From: Lumnitzera littorea
Lineage: Eukaryota; Streptophyta; Magnoliopsida; Myrtales; Combretaceae
NCBI GenBank assembly: GCA_024138015.1
Contig: JAMXBB010000004.1
Location: forward strand, 106,858,365-106,922,364
Direction: 5' to 3'
Length of the DNA stretch: 64,000 bases
Part shown: piece after piece, positions 10,978 to 23,460 of the stretch
Layout of the letters: every line of letters begins with the position of its first letter
Numbering within the stretch: the stretch's first letter is position 1
Made by a program: the position numbers and the translations under genes
Notes under the pieces: generated by a model
What the model was told of the DNA's origin: nothing
The model's input: only the letters and a program-made list of their open reading frames with translations
The model's database searches: none

Positions 10978-13900
10978 TGTAAGCCCCAAAGCTAAGCCAA
11001 TTGACCATAGGATTGAATTTAGAACCCAAGATTTATGGCGATCGGTTAAAAGATCCGATCAAACCCAAATTATAAACTATTGAGAAGAATATTAGTAAAA
11101 AAATGACTCCGTAAACATGAATTTAAGAAAATAAGTAATAAAATAGGAGACTATAAAATTTTCAAATTTTAAGCATAATAATTGCTAATTACCTAAAAGG
11201 CGAAAAGTGTAATTTAATAACTAATAAATTATTAGAGATAGATTATATGTATATTAAAAATTTTAGAATGACCAAAATAATATTTAGGAATGTTCACATG
11301 TACCCCACATGTATTTATGTGTAGATAAAAATACGCTTAATTACCTAAATTGGCCAAAAATTAAGCAAATAATTAAAGAAAATTATAAAATAATTATGGA
11401 AAAATAAAAAAAAATCAGAAGATGATAAGCTGAATCAAGATAAGGTCGTGGCAGGTCTAAAGCTACAAAAGAAAAATTAGCCAATAAAAATCAGCCAATA
11501 AAAATCGAACAACTTAAAAGCCAAAAATCAAGGAATTTGGATAAAGTCTTGTCAAATTAATGCATAATAATTATAGAAAATATCTATAAATAGCAGAAAA
11601 AAATCACAGAGCTCATTTGGGTAGTTTGGAAAGTGAGAAAATTAGGGAAAGTCGAAAATTGAGAGAAAAATTCGGTTTAGAAAAAAAAATAAGAAAAAAT
11701 ATGTAGTTAGGGCATTCAAAGGGAACCCTTACCAGACGAGCAGCTGGAAGTGGACGGCTACCACCACCACATGGTGGTGGCAGCGCCTAGGCCGGCCAAT
11801 AAGGCCATGGCGGCCCGCGGTGGCCAGAGCCACCCAAAACAGTGAGTCCGATTTCCAGCCCAAATCTTGTGTAATTTTGTAAAAATAGTAAATATAATTA
11901 TAAAATTATGAATTTTGTTATTCTAAGATATTTTTGTATGTAATTTGTAGGAAAAATATTATTTTGATGAAATTATGTCCTGTAATATATGGTCCTTAAG
12001 AAATCGTGCAAAACCGAGCACATTTCGGTTTAGAAATAAATGACCTTAAGAGTGTAGTTTCAAGCCCAAAATTTTTGTGTAGATTACTTAGATGATATAG
12101 AACAGTGCTATGAAGCCCGTTTTCAAAAATTAATTTTTGAAATTTTTAGGCCCTAAAATGAGGCATAAAATGGGTAATTTGGAGTTAATTAGGTGATTAG
12201 GATATTAATTACTGACTTAGTGAATAAGTAGATGTTTTAGGATGTTGAAATCTGATGGTGTATGATACTTGTAGGATTTAGGGTGTTAGATGTAATTATT
12301 AGGTTAATTATGTAGTAAATGAGTAATAGGAAAAATAGTTAATTTTGTAAATTAGGGAAATTTGGAGTAAAATCTGATTTAGAATGGATTTAGACATTTT
12401 GAAATAATAATTGTTGTTTAGAGATGGTAATTAGGGTAATAGAAATATTAGAAATGCATTATGTGCATAATATGCAATAATGCATAATGTGTAATTTTTG
12501 AAAATATAATAAATAGAAAATATTAGGATAAAAATTGATATTATATAAATAATAGGGATATATAATAAATCTGATAAGAAACTTGAATTTATGTAATTAT
12601 ATGAAAAATGTAAAAATTTCTCACATTATGAGTAAATTCGGTACACAAATAGGGATTTAAGTGTACCGGATGGAATAAAATACTAATTAGAGGTAATAAT
12701 GGTATTTAGGAGATCGAGAAGTAATGTGATTAATTTCACCTTATGGGTTGGAACGGAATTCTAGGGTTGGAATCTAAAACATTACTTAGAAATCGAATTA
12801 AAAACCTAATTTAGAAATCGATACAAAAACCGAACCTGAACCTAACCCTAAACCTAGAATAATAGTAAAAGACTTAATACCTAGATAATTAGGCATATTA
12901 AACCTTAAACAAAACCTAACAATAAGCGTTATAGAATAAAATGAACTTGTAATATTTATATGAAAAGCTAAAACCACGTTCGTGTTATAGGGATGATCGG
13001 CGATGGCCTGAGCAAATCGGACCTCGAGTGAGTGAGCAAGGAATCGAGGTAAGTTGGGATTAATACGATGCTGTATTTTGGAGGCTTAAGATTATGCTTG
13101 GTTGTGCTTGTTAGATAGTTGAATGTGTGCATGTGTTTGATTATGGGTGATGTTATGATTCTGTTTGTTGCTCTGACACATATTGTATGAATTGTATGAA
13201 AGGATTAATCACCCTAAACTGGACTTAATTAAATATCCGACCAGTAATCATAATCGAACATGCATGGCAACCTGTTAGGGGAACTTAGGACTCTCCGGCC
13301 AAATACCGACTCCTTCGGAAGGGATACCGCAGGATTGCAAAATGGTCCCTTCTTTATCCTCAGTCGAACTAAGTGACAGGAGAGGAGGTCATGGCGAGGG
13401 TGAAGGCAGTGGTTCGAAGGTAGTCGCGAGAGGAATAAGGTCTCCATTACACAAGCCTGGGTTTGGTCATGAGCTGTTGCATTAACGGCAACTCCTCAAC
13501 CCGGATTAGAGCGGGCGCAATTTCTTTAATCTCACGACGGGCCGGACAACGTCGTGCGATGGCATTTGCTTGCACATGCATTGCACCTAATAAGTGATTG
13601 AAAACCTTGTTGTGTGTATGGTATAGTTTTAAGTCCTCCGTCCTAACTTACTGAGCTGTGGTTGCTCACATCCCTATAGACATTGTGCAGATGTTGGCTA
13701 AGAAGCGGCAACAACTACTTTGAAGCTAGCAACTGCTGGATCCTGGGGAGTGAGGAAAAATATTGAAGAATAAAACTATATTTTTAAGGTTTAAGTTTTT
13801 ACTTTAGAACTTTTCATTTTGAATAATGTAACAACTAGGAAATATATTACGGAGAAATATTGTAAACCTTAATTGCAATAACTGTATTATAATATATATA

Positions 13901-14081
13901 TATTTCCTCATTTTCTTAGATAAATAATTTCTTTAAATTACAAACTGTTTCCTTCAAAGCGGGTTAGTCGTGGACGCCTTGTGTAGATCAGGTCTAAGAT
14001 AGCGATTGTAAGGCCAACTTCTATCTTAAAATGGTTTATACGGCGGGGGCTGTTACGACTCTGCCGCTTCGGAGCATGACA
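10978..14081 (+). mobile_element. Solo LTR of a long-LTR gypsy-like family (copy A, 3104 bp)
   Basis: Begins TGTAAGCCCC and ends GGAGCATGACA, with the TG...CA ends of an LTR, and is flanked by perfect ATAAG duplications. Removing it and one duplication rejoins the copia integrase frame (VDK then YIKYVINHFQ), which proves insertion. A second copy of the same sequence lies inverted at 49631-52706; short stretches compared by eye differ at roughly one base in eight. No PBS, PPT or coding domain is present, so it is a solo LTR from recombination between two LTRs. A TATAAATA box at 11585-11592 marks its promoter side and a GC-rich palindromic block lies near 11740-11830. Length and end sequence suggest a Tekay/Del-like gypsy family, but the internal region that would prove this is absent. 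Confidence 0.9.
11585..11592 (+). promoter_or_regulatory. LTR TATA box (copy A)
   Basis: TATAAATA, conserved at the equivalent place in copy B (52107-52114, minus). It probably set the start of the LTR transcript. There is no evidence that it is active now. Confidence 0.55.
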
Positions 14082-14086
14082 ATAAG
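14082..14086 (+). repeat. Target-site duplication, right copy (ATAAG)
   Basis: Identical to 10973-10977 and directly after the CA end of solo LTR copy A. Confidence 0.93.
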
Positions 14087-16620
14087 TACATCAAGTATGT
14101 CATTAATCATTTTCAAGTAACTTTAAAAATGTTTAGGACAAACAATGGAGGAGAATTTGTTTCGAAAGTTGTCAAGAGATTTTAAGTGGCTATGGTATCT
14201 TACTACAACTCACTACACCATACTCTCTACAACAAAATGGCAGAGTAGAAAGGAAACACTGTCACTTATTAGAGACATCTAGGGCATTGAGGTTACATGT
14301 AAACTTACTTAGGTGTTTTTGGAGAGAATGCATTCTTACCACAACTCATCTTATAAATATCATGCCAATATAACTTCTTGGCTAGAAATCTCCATTTAAA
14401 TTGTTAGTCCACAAAGCACCTAAGTAAGATAATCTTAAAGTAATGGGGTGTTTGTGTTTTGTTGCTAATCTTGGCCCGAAAAAGGATAAGTTTGATCCAA
14501 AGGCTTCTAAGAGTGTTTTTCTTGGTTATGTTAAGGGTTGAAAAGGTTTCAAAACTTATAATATGTCTACTAAGCAGATTGTTGTTAGTAGAGATGTTTT
14601 TTTTTTTTTTTTGAAAACATCTTTCCATTCAAAGAAGGTGGTTTAGATAGTATAGATAAGTCCTTTATTGATGTTTTTACACAATCACGAGACTTGGTTC
14701 CTTCTTACTCTAATCCACAGCAGATTAGACTTGATTTTGATAGCAACAATTCTAGTAGCAACAGCTTAGCTAATCATACTCCTATTGAAACAGAATCTAC
14801 ACTTCTTTCTTGTCCAGTACAATTTGAACCAGGTTTTTCTGTTGAATTGTTATATAATTCTATTTCACTTAAGAAGTCTACTGGAGTTTCACATCCATCT
14901 AGTTGGCTTAAGGACTTTGTTCATATGGTCTATTCAAATGTAGCTGCCACTACCTCTTTAAGTAAAGAAAAAGAGCAAACAACTAAATAACCTTTACTTG
15001 ATCTTCCTTCATTAAACCATTATCCTCATGAATACGTTGTGTCCTTAGCCAATGTGCTTACTACTAAAGAACCTTGTACTTACTCTTAAGCTATTAAACA
15101 CAAAGAATGGGTAGAAGATTTGGAGAAAGGGTTGAGTATTTTGGAATCTAATGACACTTGGGAATTAACTTCCCTTCTTCATAGGAAAAAGCCAATAGGA
15201 TGTAGGTAGATTTTCAAAATAAAATATAGGCCAAACAGAAGTGTTGAGAGGTATAAGGCTAGGTTAGTTGCAAAGGAGTATACACAAGTTGAAGGGGAAG
15301 ACTTTCATGATACCTTTTCACTCATGGCTAAACTTAATTCTATATACATCTTTATTGCTATAGCAGTAGCTTATTTATGGTGATTACATCAAATAGATGT
15401 CAATGATACTTTTCTTCATGGTAGTATAGATGAAGAAATCTACATGATACTACCTAAAGGTTACTTTAAAGCCAAATCTAATGAAGTTTGCCGATTATGA
15501 AGACCCTTGTATGGATTGAAGCAAGTGTCATGCCAATGGAATCTTGAAATTTTTTAATTCTTAGCTTCTATTGGCTATGTTCAATTGAAACACAATGCAT
15601 CTTTGTTTGTGCAAAAAATAGTTGATGGCTTTGTAGCCTTGTTACTTTATGCTAATGACATTGTAATCACTGGTTCTAGTGCTCAGTTGATTTCTGATTA
15701 GAAGAGCAAGTTACATGAAGCATTTACTATAAAGGACTTGGGCTTTACTAGATACTTCTTTGGTTTAGAATTATGTTAGATAAATGAAGGATGTTTGATT
15801 AATCAACAAAAATTCTTGCTAGAAGTGTTGTAAGAGATAGGTCTTATAGCTGCAAAGCGTGTGAAAACTTCACTTCTTAGTGGCCTTAAACTAGATAACA
15901 GCTATTGTGAACTCTTGGCTAATTCGTCCATCTATAAAAGGTTGGTTGGGTGGCTTTCTTGTATCAATTTCACCAGGCCGGGCATAAGCTTTGTTGTGCA
16001 TTCACAAGTTTCTTTCCAAGCCTTGAGTTCCTCTCTTGCAAGCTGCTTTACATATTGTAAAATACTTAAAAGGCATTTTGTCTCTTGGCTTGTTTTATTC
16101 AGCAACTAATGAACATTGTAAAATACTTAAGGGCATTACATAAAATATCTTCATGCATATTCTGACTTGGATTGGGCAATAGACTTATTAGATCGCAAAT
16201 CCATAGGTGGGTACCGCATCATCTTAAGGTCTGCATTGATTTCATGGAAGACAAAGAAGTAAAGTACAATCTCCACCTCTTCAACAAAAGCAGAATATCT
16301 TAGCTTTGCTTATACAATTAAGGAAGTTTTGTAGACTTTATATATACTACAAGATTTGTTTATTCTAGTTTCTTTACCAATGCCCTTAAAATGTGACAAC
16401 AAATCCACCATCTTGATTACTAATAACTCATGTCATCATTCTTGCACAAAACATATCGATATTGATGTGCATTTTGTATGAGACCACATTGCATCAAGCT
16501 TGCTTATTGCAATGCATGTTCCATCTAAGCTTCAACTTGTAGATTTGTGTACGAAGTCATTACTTGAGCATCATTTGGTGTTTCTAAGGTCCAAGTTGGC
16601 TCTTCTAGAATCACTAACTT
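14087..16620 (+). pseudogene. copia integrase core, reverse transcriptase and RNase H remnant
   Basis: Continues the integrase after the solo LTR with a catalytic-core stretch containing FRTNNGGEF, then an insert-rich linker, then reverse transcriptase from about 15085. The catalytic YxDD box reads Tyr-Ala-Asn-Asp: the first metal-binding Asp is Asn (codon 15654-15656). The RNase H region has STKAEY at about 16280, then KCDNKSTI, and ends near 16615. Stops and frameshifts occur throughout, including a stop in the cysteine/arginine-rich RT start. Dead element. Confidence 0.88.
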
Positions 16621-16630
16621 GAGGGGGGGA
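16619..16630 (+). other. Polypurine tract of the copia element
   Basis: A purine run with seven consecutive G bases directly before the TG of the 3' LTR. This is the usual priming site for plus-strand cDNA synthesis. Confidence 0.8.
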
Positions 16631-16919
16631 TGATAAGATTATTGATACTATTGTATTCATTTTATACATCATAATTTATTTTTCCTCGTCAAATTTTATT
16701 TTGTTTTTAGCTGTACTTTTTTGTTTTCTAGTTGTTTAGTAGTTTTAGCTGTTAGGGTGTTAGTTAGTTACTTAGCTACTATAGGTTGTATAAATAGCTT
16801 TGTTGCTTTCTGAAATAATACGATGGTCATTTTCTGTAAATCGTAAATCTCTTTCATAGCATCTCTCTTAATCCCCAGACTTATACACTCTATTCTAGCT
16901 ATTGTTTTTCTTTGTAGCA
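16631..16919 (+). mobile_element. 3' LTR of the plus-strand copia element
   Basis: Starts TGATAAGATT immediately after the polypurine tract and contains a TATAAATAG box near 16790. The right edge is uncertain; I placed it at a CA near 16919. There is no second LTR to align it with, so length and edge cannot be confirmed from the window. Confidence 0.65.
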
Positions 16920-19900
16920 CAAGAAAGAATGACAGATCAAGACTTTAACGGATGGTTTTCACATTTCACATAAACAGCACATGAACTTTAATCTTCTTTA
17001 ATTCATAGTTTATGAGCAAATAGGCTTCATTAGTAGTGCCTCATTAATAGAAGCACATCCAAATAAATGTACTCGATGGCTTAGATGGCCAAAAGGTGCA
17101 AAAACTCGAGAAATCAGATGGAAAACGTGTCTTTTCCGAGATATCCGATGAAATTGGAACGATACAGGTGAAAAATGCTTCATATAAATAAAATGCACTT
17201 TCCCGAAACATAGTTTGTATATTTCTTTTTGCTCTTGAAAACCACTTCATTCCAATGAACTACTTCATTAATAATACATGAATGTTTGAGGTGACATTCT
17301 TTATAAGTTCAGTTAAATTTAGGATTTGTAATTCATATTACGATGTTGTATTTCATTTTTGTTTATAAGTAGGTTTGTGTTTGAATAACCTAAATCCATA
17401 ATACATTCATTTATTAATCATATATAAAAACCTAAATCTGTAATTTATTGTGTCTTCTATTTAGGTTAAACCTGTTTATCTAGGATTGACAATTCATGCA
17501 ACGATGTCATTTTTCGTTTATCTTAAGCTTGATACTATTTATTGATTAAAAAGTTATAATTAAATCTATAAAATATATATAGATATAAAAGGAAAAGAAT
17601 AATAATAAAATTTAAATTTTATAAGGATAAATGAGATATTATCCTCATACTTAATAAGAAATTATAATTCAAATAAGAATTTTTAGAGTGAAATCTTATC
17701 AAATATAAAAAATTCAAAAATTTAAGTTATATAATATCACTAAATTAAATGGAGCCATGGATGCGTTTTTAGCCGGAGGTAGCAAGGATTTGCATCTTGA
17801 ATCTCTGCCTAACTTTTTGAATGCAAATTCATTGGTCACAATTGAGGTTTCTGCATTGAACAGTGGTTATATTGCTGAAAATCTTGGAAATGGAGAAATG
17901 GGTGAACAATTGAGGTTTCTACTTTCTTATGCTATTGTCTCATAGATTTTGGTTTCCTCTAAGAAGTTTAATTCCAACTATCTCAAGACGTTAACATCAT
18001 GATTTGGTTTTTCAGGTTTTATCAACATTCTTGTCTTATACGGGGAGTTTCTTTGTTTGCCGGCTAATAAGTTTGATTTAAGAGGGGTAGATATTTGGGA
18101 CCTTACCTTCGCGTTATATAGATGGGCCATTGTTAAAGCAAGACATTAAGGGTTCCTTTATGTGATTCGCCTTGATGTTTTTCTCTATATAGTCATATAA
18201 TATTTTATCCAGTTTTAAACTGAAAATCTTTTTTGATGTCTAGATTGACTCCCTAGAAGAGATTTTGGTTTACGTTCAGAAAGCTAGAAATTATGAGATT
18301 CTCAGATCCCAAATTTAGTCACAAGTTAGGTTGTTTAGAAATCATCATTTTCCTTCAATATAAATGGCTTTGTATCGGAAATGGGGGCATCGATGCCTAA
18401 TAAATCTCTTATCTGATAGAGGAAGTCTGACTATGTTGGCAATGCTATATATGGACGGTTGATATATTATAATGGGAGGTAATCTACATCTTTAAATTTA
18501 GATAACTTGTCAACCCAACAAATGTTTATGTATTTTAGCTTTTCATATTGCAGACTATTTGAAACAGTGTCAATGATGTATGGAATAGTCTATTAAAGGA
18601 TGATAATACGGTTAAAATATGTAAAGCGTGATTTGCAGGTACATATCTAATCTTGTAAATTTCCTCATCCACTATCGTTTGCAGGGGGATTTAACTGAAT
18701 CCCATGTCCTTTTTGCATACTACACATCGATTTTTTTTTTTTTTTTGATCATCTTGTACCTTCACAGGTTGTTCTTTGATGAAGATCACAAAACTGGCCT
18801 ATGCTGACTTATGATAGCTTTGAAACAAAGGTGATATTGTTTATCTTGGTGGTAGAAGCTATAAAATGTTGAGGATAGGGTCTATTTTTCTACCATGTTG
18901 ATTACCTTCTCGATGCAAATTATCTTCTTTTACAAATTTTGATGTGAAACTCTACGTAAATGTTGCAGTGTATATGCTTTTCACCATTTAAAGAGGCAAA
19001 TCTGATCTTGGAATACAAGGTCTTGTAGTGATATATCAAAACCTCTCTTTTAAGTTTGATTATTATTTTTTTATTTCCCCCTCTTGTCCCTGCAAAGATT
19101 GCTGTTGCAGCTGTTCCAAAAGGGCTTCTTCCTCTTCAGGATTAGTTGTTGTTGTTGCTGTAGATTATATATTGTTAATAACCTCCATTTAAGGCTCTCC
19201 TATGTATATTGTTAGATTATTTCAACTGCTCTTGGCTTTTCTCCATTGTCTTGATCACTTAATTATATAACATATATGTATATATATATTCTTCTTATAT
19301 ATGTTAAGGTGCTTACTTGTATCTTCCCTTAATTATATGAACCAAACACTACTGAGAATGTTTGGCGTTAGTTGATCTATATGTGTTAAGTGGTAGAAAT
19401 ATCTACTTTGAAGCTAGAAGATGTATTATTCTTGATTAAGATTTTTTTTTTTTTTAATTTCTTTGCTTATTTCATTCGTTCCGAAATAATGCCATCTAGA
19501 AAGGGAATTTGGAGGGAAGAAAGATCCCCATATTACTACTTAAAACAGTTATTATGACCCTTTTTTTTTTTTATGGAAAGTTTGCTGCTAAGGTAATATT
19601 TTAATGTTTAGTTCATGGTTTATGTTAAGAATCAATGAAGAATAATTATCAATCATCGGAAAACGCAAAACTGTAATTTATAGACTATTACATGACTAGG
19701 ACAAACTGCTTTATTCCTCTTTTGGCATTTCTATCTCACCCTTTTATCTACACGGAATCCTTGAAGGGAACACTCATTATCCTCTTTCACTATCTTCACA
19801 TGGCACAGATTTGCATTTATTTTTGTTATTAATTATTTTGAATTTTGCACAAAACCATAAAAACTAATCTAGAAGTTTAAATTGATAAATATATTTGCGT

Positions 19901-20668
19901 TATTATATTTCATTCCCCCTTACCCTTATTTATGAATTTTAAATGCAGAATTAGTGAAATGAGAAGTTGTATGGTGATGTGGGGTTAGAGCTTAGGTCCT
20001 TCTACTTAAATACCAAGTTGGTCTTGAATAGGATCTTAGCCTACTAACCCTACTTCATCGAATTGATGGGGAAGGGAATAAAGGGATTTTTCTTTTATTA
20101 TTATTTTTTTTTTGGGAAAAAATAGAAAGAGCATGATTATATCTGCCCTGAAAGAAGTATATAGGAGAAACTCAAAAAATATTTACATTTTACAAATGAA
20201 AAAAATGTCATTTCCCTACTGTTGCAGCTCCTTTTTGTTTCTTTCTTTTTTAATTAATTTGTTAAATCAATTCTTCTTCTGTACAAGTTGCAATCTTCAA
20301 ATAAGGGAAGCATCCCTTAAAGTGATTGAGTTTCATGCTTAATCATCTTTTAGATCCGTTATGATATTGTTTATCTATTGCATAAGCTTATAACTCAAGC
20401 AATGAAAATTCTTCCTAGAAGATCCATCCTTTTCTTTTCTTTCTTTTTGACCTTCCATAAGTAATTGTTGAACTTTTTCTTGTAATAAGAGATGTCTGCT
20501 TCTGTTCATCTGCTTCTCTCTTTAAATTATAATCTATATTTTATTAGTTTAGCAAATGTGTCCTATTTACCCTGATATGCATCCTATTTAGGTTCCGTTT
20601 TACAGACAAGACCATCCGTTACATTTGTGAAATTCCTCAATATTAGTCAGGATCATGCAGTAGTGAAC
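16920..20668. other. Mostly unrecognised region with one exon-like piece
   Basis: AT-rich with several T-runs (18728, 19442, 19560, 20102). A frame at 17757-17942 encodes 62 residues of balanced composition. It is followed, after an intron-like T-rich stretch ending in TTTTTCAG near 18016, by another open piece (FINILVLYGEFLCLPANKF) and, near 18242-18317, DSLEEILVYVQKARNYEILRS. Non-repetitive composition and acceptor-like sites suggest relics of a host gene, but I do not recognise the protein. The rest shows nothing I can name. Confidence 0.35.
17757..17945 (+). CDS. Unrecognised small ORF, possible first exon or gene relic
   Basis: 62 codons starting with ATG just after GAGCC. It contains SLPNFLNANSLVTIEVSALN and a Gly/Asn-rich tail. 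No domain, signal peptide or membrane segment is evident. Reading continues in spirit after a possible intron at 18016. Could be a broken host gene or chance; I cannot assign a family. Confidence 0.25.
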   Translation: MDAFLAGGSKDLHLESLPNFLNANSLVTIEVSALNSGYIAENLGNGEMGEQLRFLLSYAIVS

Positions 20669-20880
20669 TGATGTAGGTGAAAGCAACACATGCGAGAAGA
20701 AGCTTAGTAGAAAAAAGATTCCTGTATTGAAAAGTTCCGATACAACACCTTACATACTTTATATACTGGTGTAACAAACATAACTAATTTCTACAACTAA
20801 ACCTATAAGATTCTAACAAGTGGCACAATAACAAAATGACACGTGGAAATAAATAACTATATATAAGTATTCTCACAACA
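20669..20880 (-). mobile_element. Possible short copia-type solo LTR
   Basis: About 212 bases that on the minus strand begin TGTTGTGAGAATAC and end ACCTACATCA, with a TATATAAAG box inside. These are LTR-like ends and promoter. The flanking five bases (TGAAC and CTAAC) match only partly, so insertion is not proven. It lies just upstream of the CSLD relic. Confidence 0.4.
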
Positions 20881-21052
20881 CTAACCATTGAAACCCACTC
20901 ACTAAATGCATGTAACTTTGAAAGAAATCCTGGTTCCGCAACTAGATGGGCTAATCCAGCAATGCACAACGAATTTGGGTTATTATATAACAGAATTTCA
21001 TAGTTATCGATGGATAATTCATAACTGATAACTTTTTGTTTCCCCATTAACA

Positions 21053-21377
21053 GGCTACTTATGGTAATTCGTTTGATGGTATTGGTGTTCTTCCTGGCTC
21101 ATGGAGAGTATCAAACTCTAACCAGGATGCAATGTGGTTATGGGGCATGTCCGTTGTCTGTGAGATTTGGTTTGCCTTTTCATGGGCACTCGATATACTC
21201 CCCAAGGTCAATCCTATAAATAGAGCAACCGATCTGGCTGCATTGGAAGCAAACCCTCATGGAAGATCGGATCTCCCTGGGGTTGATGTCTTCATCTCCA
21301 CCGCTGATCCCGAAAAAAAAACGACGCCCCTAGTCACCGCTGATCCTGAAAAGAAACTGCCCCTGGTCACCATTTAA
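21053..21377 (+). pseudogene. Cellulose synthase-like D (CSLD) exon relic
   Basis: Encodes WLWGMSVVCEIWFAFSW, then PINRATDL, then GRSDLPGVDVFISTADPEK, a stretch typical of the CSLD family just before its first catalytic Asp motif. CSLD proteins are Golgi or plasma-membrane beta-glycan synthases of over 1,100 residues; only about 100 residues remain. An acceptor-like TTAACAG precedes the open stretch. The ADPEK...PLVT segment is duplicated in tandem (21303-21338 and 21339-21371) and a stop follows at once, so the glycosyltransferase core (D,D,D,QxxRW) is missing. The residues before WRV do not look like CSLD, so the piece may be chimeric or the relic of a captured gene fragment. Confidence 0.8.
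21303..21371 (+). repeat. Tandem duplication inside the CSLD relic
   Basis: Two adjacent units of 36 and 33 bases, each beginning GCTGATCC and ending TCACC. Both encode versions of ADPEK...PLVT. The units have diverged and differ by one codon. Confidence 0.85.
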
Positions 21378-22699
21378 TAAACGTGACAAAAAAATATTTG
21401 TAACGTTTAATAAACATTACTAAATATCAAAATTCTTGTAGTACATAGAGGTGAACTTGGACCATAATCCTCTCGAAATGGTTAAGGATGGCTAAGACCA
21501 CACTTGTGGTCTCTAACCATGGACATGCAAGGGTTTGCAATATCGAGGCAAAGGTAAGGACCACGACTACACTCTCTAGCCGTAATATATTTGGGTTATT
21601 TCTTTTCCACTTCTTTCTAAACTCACTCTTTCTCTCTAAAACATACTTGTATTTCAATTTTCTCTCTATACTTATACTAAAATCTCACAAATCTTTATGA
21701 TTTAACCTCTTGCACATCGAATCTATGGAACATACATCATCTCTATGTTTTTTTTTTTTTTCGATGTAATAATCTATATCAACTTATTTTCTTAGATTTG
21801 CTGTTATTGTCCATAAAAATTAGATTTTTAGTTACGGTTTCATGAATAACAATGTGACTTAATGTGTACAAATCTTAGTTTTTAGGAGTGATTTAGGGAA
21901 GATAGTATGATAGAACATGCCATTTTCTTATTATTTATTGGAAATCACTTGAAAAACACATATTTATTAAGGATTGAATTCGTGAGTATAGGAGGGTTGT
22001 GTTTTATGTTGAAAGAAAGTGAAAGAAAGTAAGGGAATCCATGTCATAGGCTTGTTAATATTGTTTTTGGCATGTGATATACACAATTGATGTAGAAATG
22101 TGAAAAAAAAAAGTGTTGTTGATCAAAATTGTGTACAATTAGAGTAATTTCAAGAATTCATGATTTTTGCAATATTAATTGAATTGTTGATGTAAAATCT
22201 AATTCAACATGCTATGAAATTCATGTTAGAATTATGGAATTGTTGTTGAAGCAATTTCACATGTAGTAGATCATAGAAAATAAGTTTTAAGAAATTATAT
22301 ATTGAATGCTAATATTCATGTCAATAGAGATTATGATTAGATATGGGACTTAATCTTGAATTAATTTTATGATTTCATTAGTTCATGATTTTCTATGTTG
22401 CTTAATTGGATAAATTAGCAATAAACTAGTAATGATCTTTGAATCTTGGATCCTTGAATTAGCCAAATTTTATGTAATATGAATTAAGTTGAATTCTTTT
22501 CTTTTTGATTTCAGAAACATGCCAAGAGTGAAACATGACGTGGCAAAAATTTAGGAACCCTCCCTTTGCATTCTCTTCTACGATTCTAAGAATCTTGGCA
22601 ATGAAAGAGATATCTGCAATTGTTGAAGAAGGAATTTTACTAGACCATATATTTGAGTTGAGATTCACTACTTCAAGCTAATTATGATGCTAAGGTAAG

Positions 22700-23460
22700 G
22701 TAGTTAATTGAATTCAATGGATGGGACTGGCTTCTAACAATCAATGAGCTAGTGTGTAGGAAACTAACATTGGAAGCTTTAAGTACCCTGAGGTTAGCTT
22801 TTAACACCATTGAAAATGGTAGGAATAAGACTCTATACTTCAGATACAATGGTTAAGAAGTGACTATGCTGTTTGATGAGTTGCCTATTTGTATGGGTAT
22901 GTACTCTATAGATTATGTTAGAACTAGAGAGTATGCAGAGTTGCCATATAAATTAGCTCAAGGAGTGCATGAGTCTTTTGTTTGGACTAATTTGACTTGT
23001 CGTGAAGGAGGAGCTTATGATCTAGGGAGGTATAAGGCTTCTAAGTTGAGCGACCCTGTTCTCAAATTGGTGCATTATATTCTAGCTAAGGGTTTCATTG
23101 GAAGGAAGAACAATTAAGGCGTAGTAAATGAGAGGGAATTTTATATCTACACAATATTGCTAATCGATGCCTTATAAACCTAAGAGTTAGGATGGCCTAG
23201 TTCTTCGTTCAATATTTATTTTTACAGGATGAATACCTTTGTTTCCATGGCATTCCACACATGCAAGAATTGGATCCTCGTATTCCACTGAGCTATGATT
23301 CCATTAGGACCACGAAACTTCCTCTAACACCTGAGGGTCCACTCCTAGAGCCAGTTGGTGAAGCTACTTCATCATCATCTCAACAGCGATATGTTTCATC
23401 TTCTTCAGTATTCAAAAGCTTACGAAGACAATGAGGAAAATACTGAAGAAGTAGAGGATC
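22700..23460 (+). pseudogene. Athila ORF1-like protein remnant
   Basis: The longest open part (22860-23114) encodes 85 residues ending in YKASKLSDPVLKLVHYILAK and GFIGRKN. This pattern, a Lys-Ala-Ser stretch then 'hydrophobic-His-Tyr/Arg' and GxGR-like end, resembles the conserved ORF1 segment of plant Athila elements. Related coding-like sequence with stops extends on both sides, including an acidic C-terminal part near 23410-23470. Function of this ORF in the family is not well established. Confidence 0.5.

Larger units (their letters stand above)
9225..16919 (+). mobile_element. Ty1/copia retrotransposon, 5'-truncated, decayed, with a nested solo LTR
   Basis: The plus strand reads in order gag (about 9225-10020), protease (about 10240-10290), integrase (about 10530-10977 and 14087-14450), reverse transcriptase (about 15085-15830) and RNase H (about 16120-16620), the copia order. 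Recognisable pieces are the gag zinc knuckle remnant around KSEGHSMGSC, the integrase FRTNNGGEF stretch, the RT segments RYKARLVAKEYTQ and PLYGLKQ, and the RNase H segment STKAEY. Many stop codons and frameshifts break the polyprotein. A polypurine tract ends at 16630 and the 3' LTR begins at 16631. No 5' LTR was found, so the element is truncated. The integrase is interrupted by a 3.1-kb solo LTR at 10978-14081. Confidence 0.9.
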
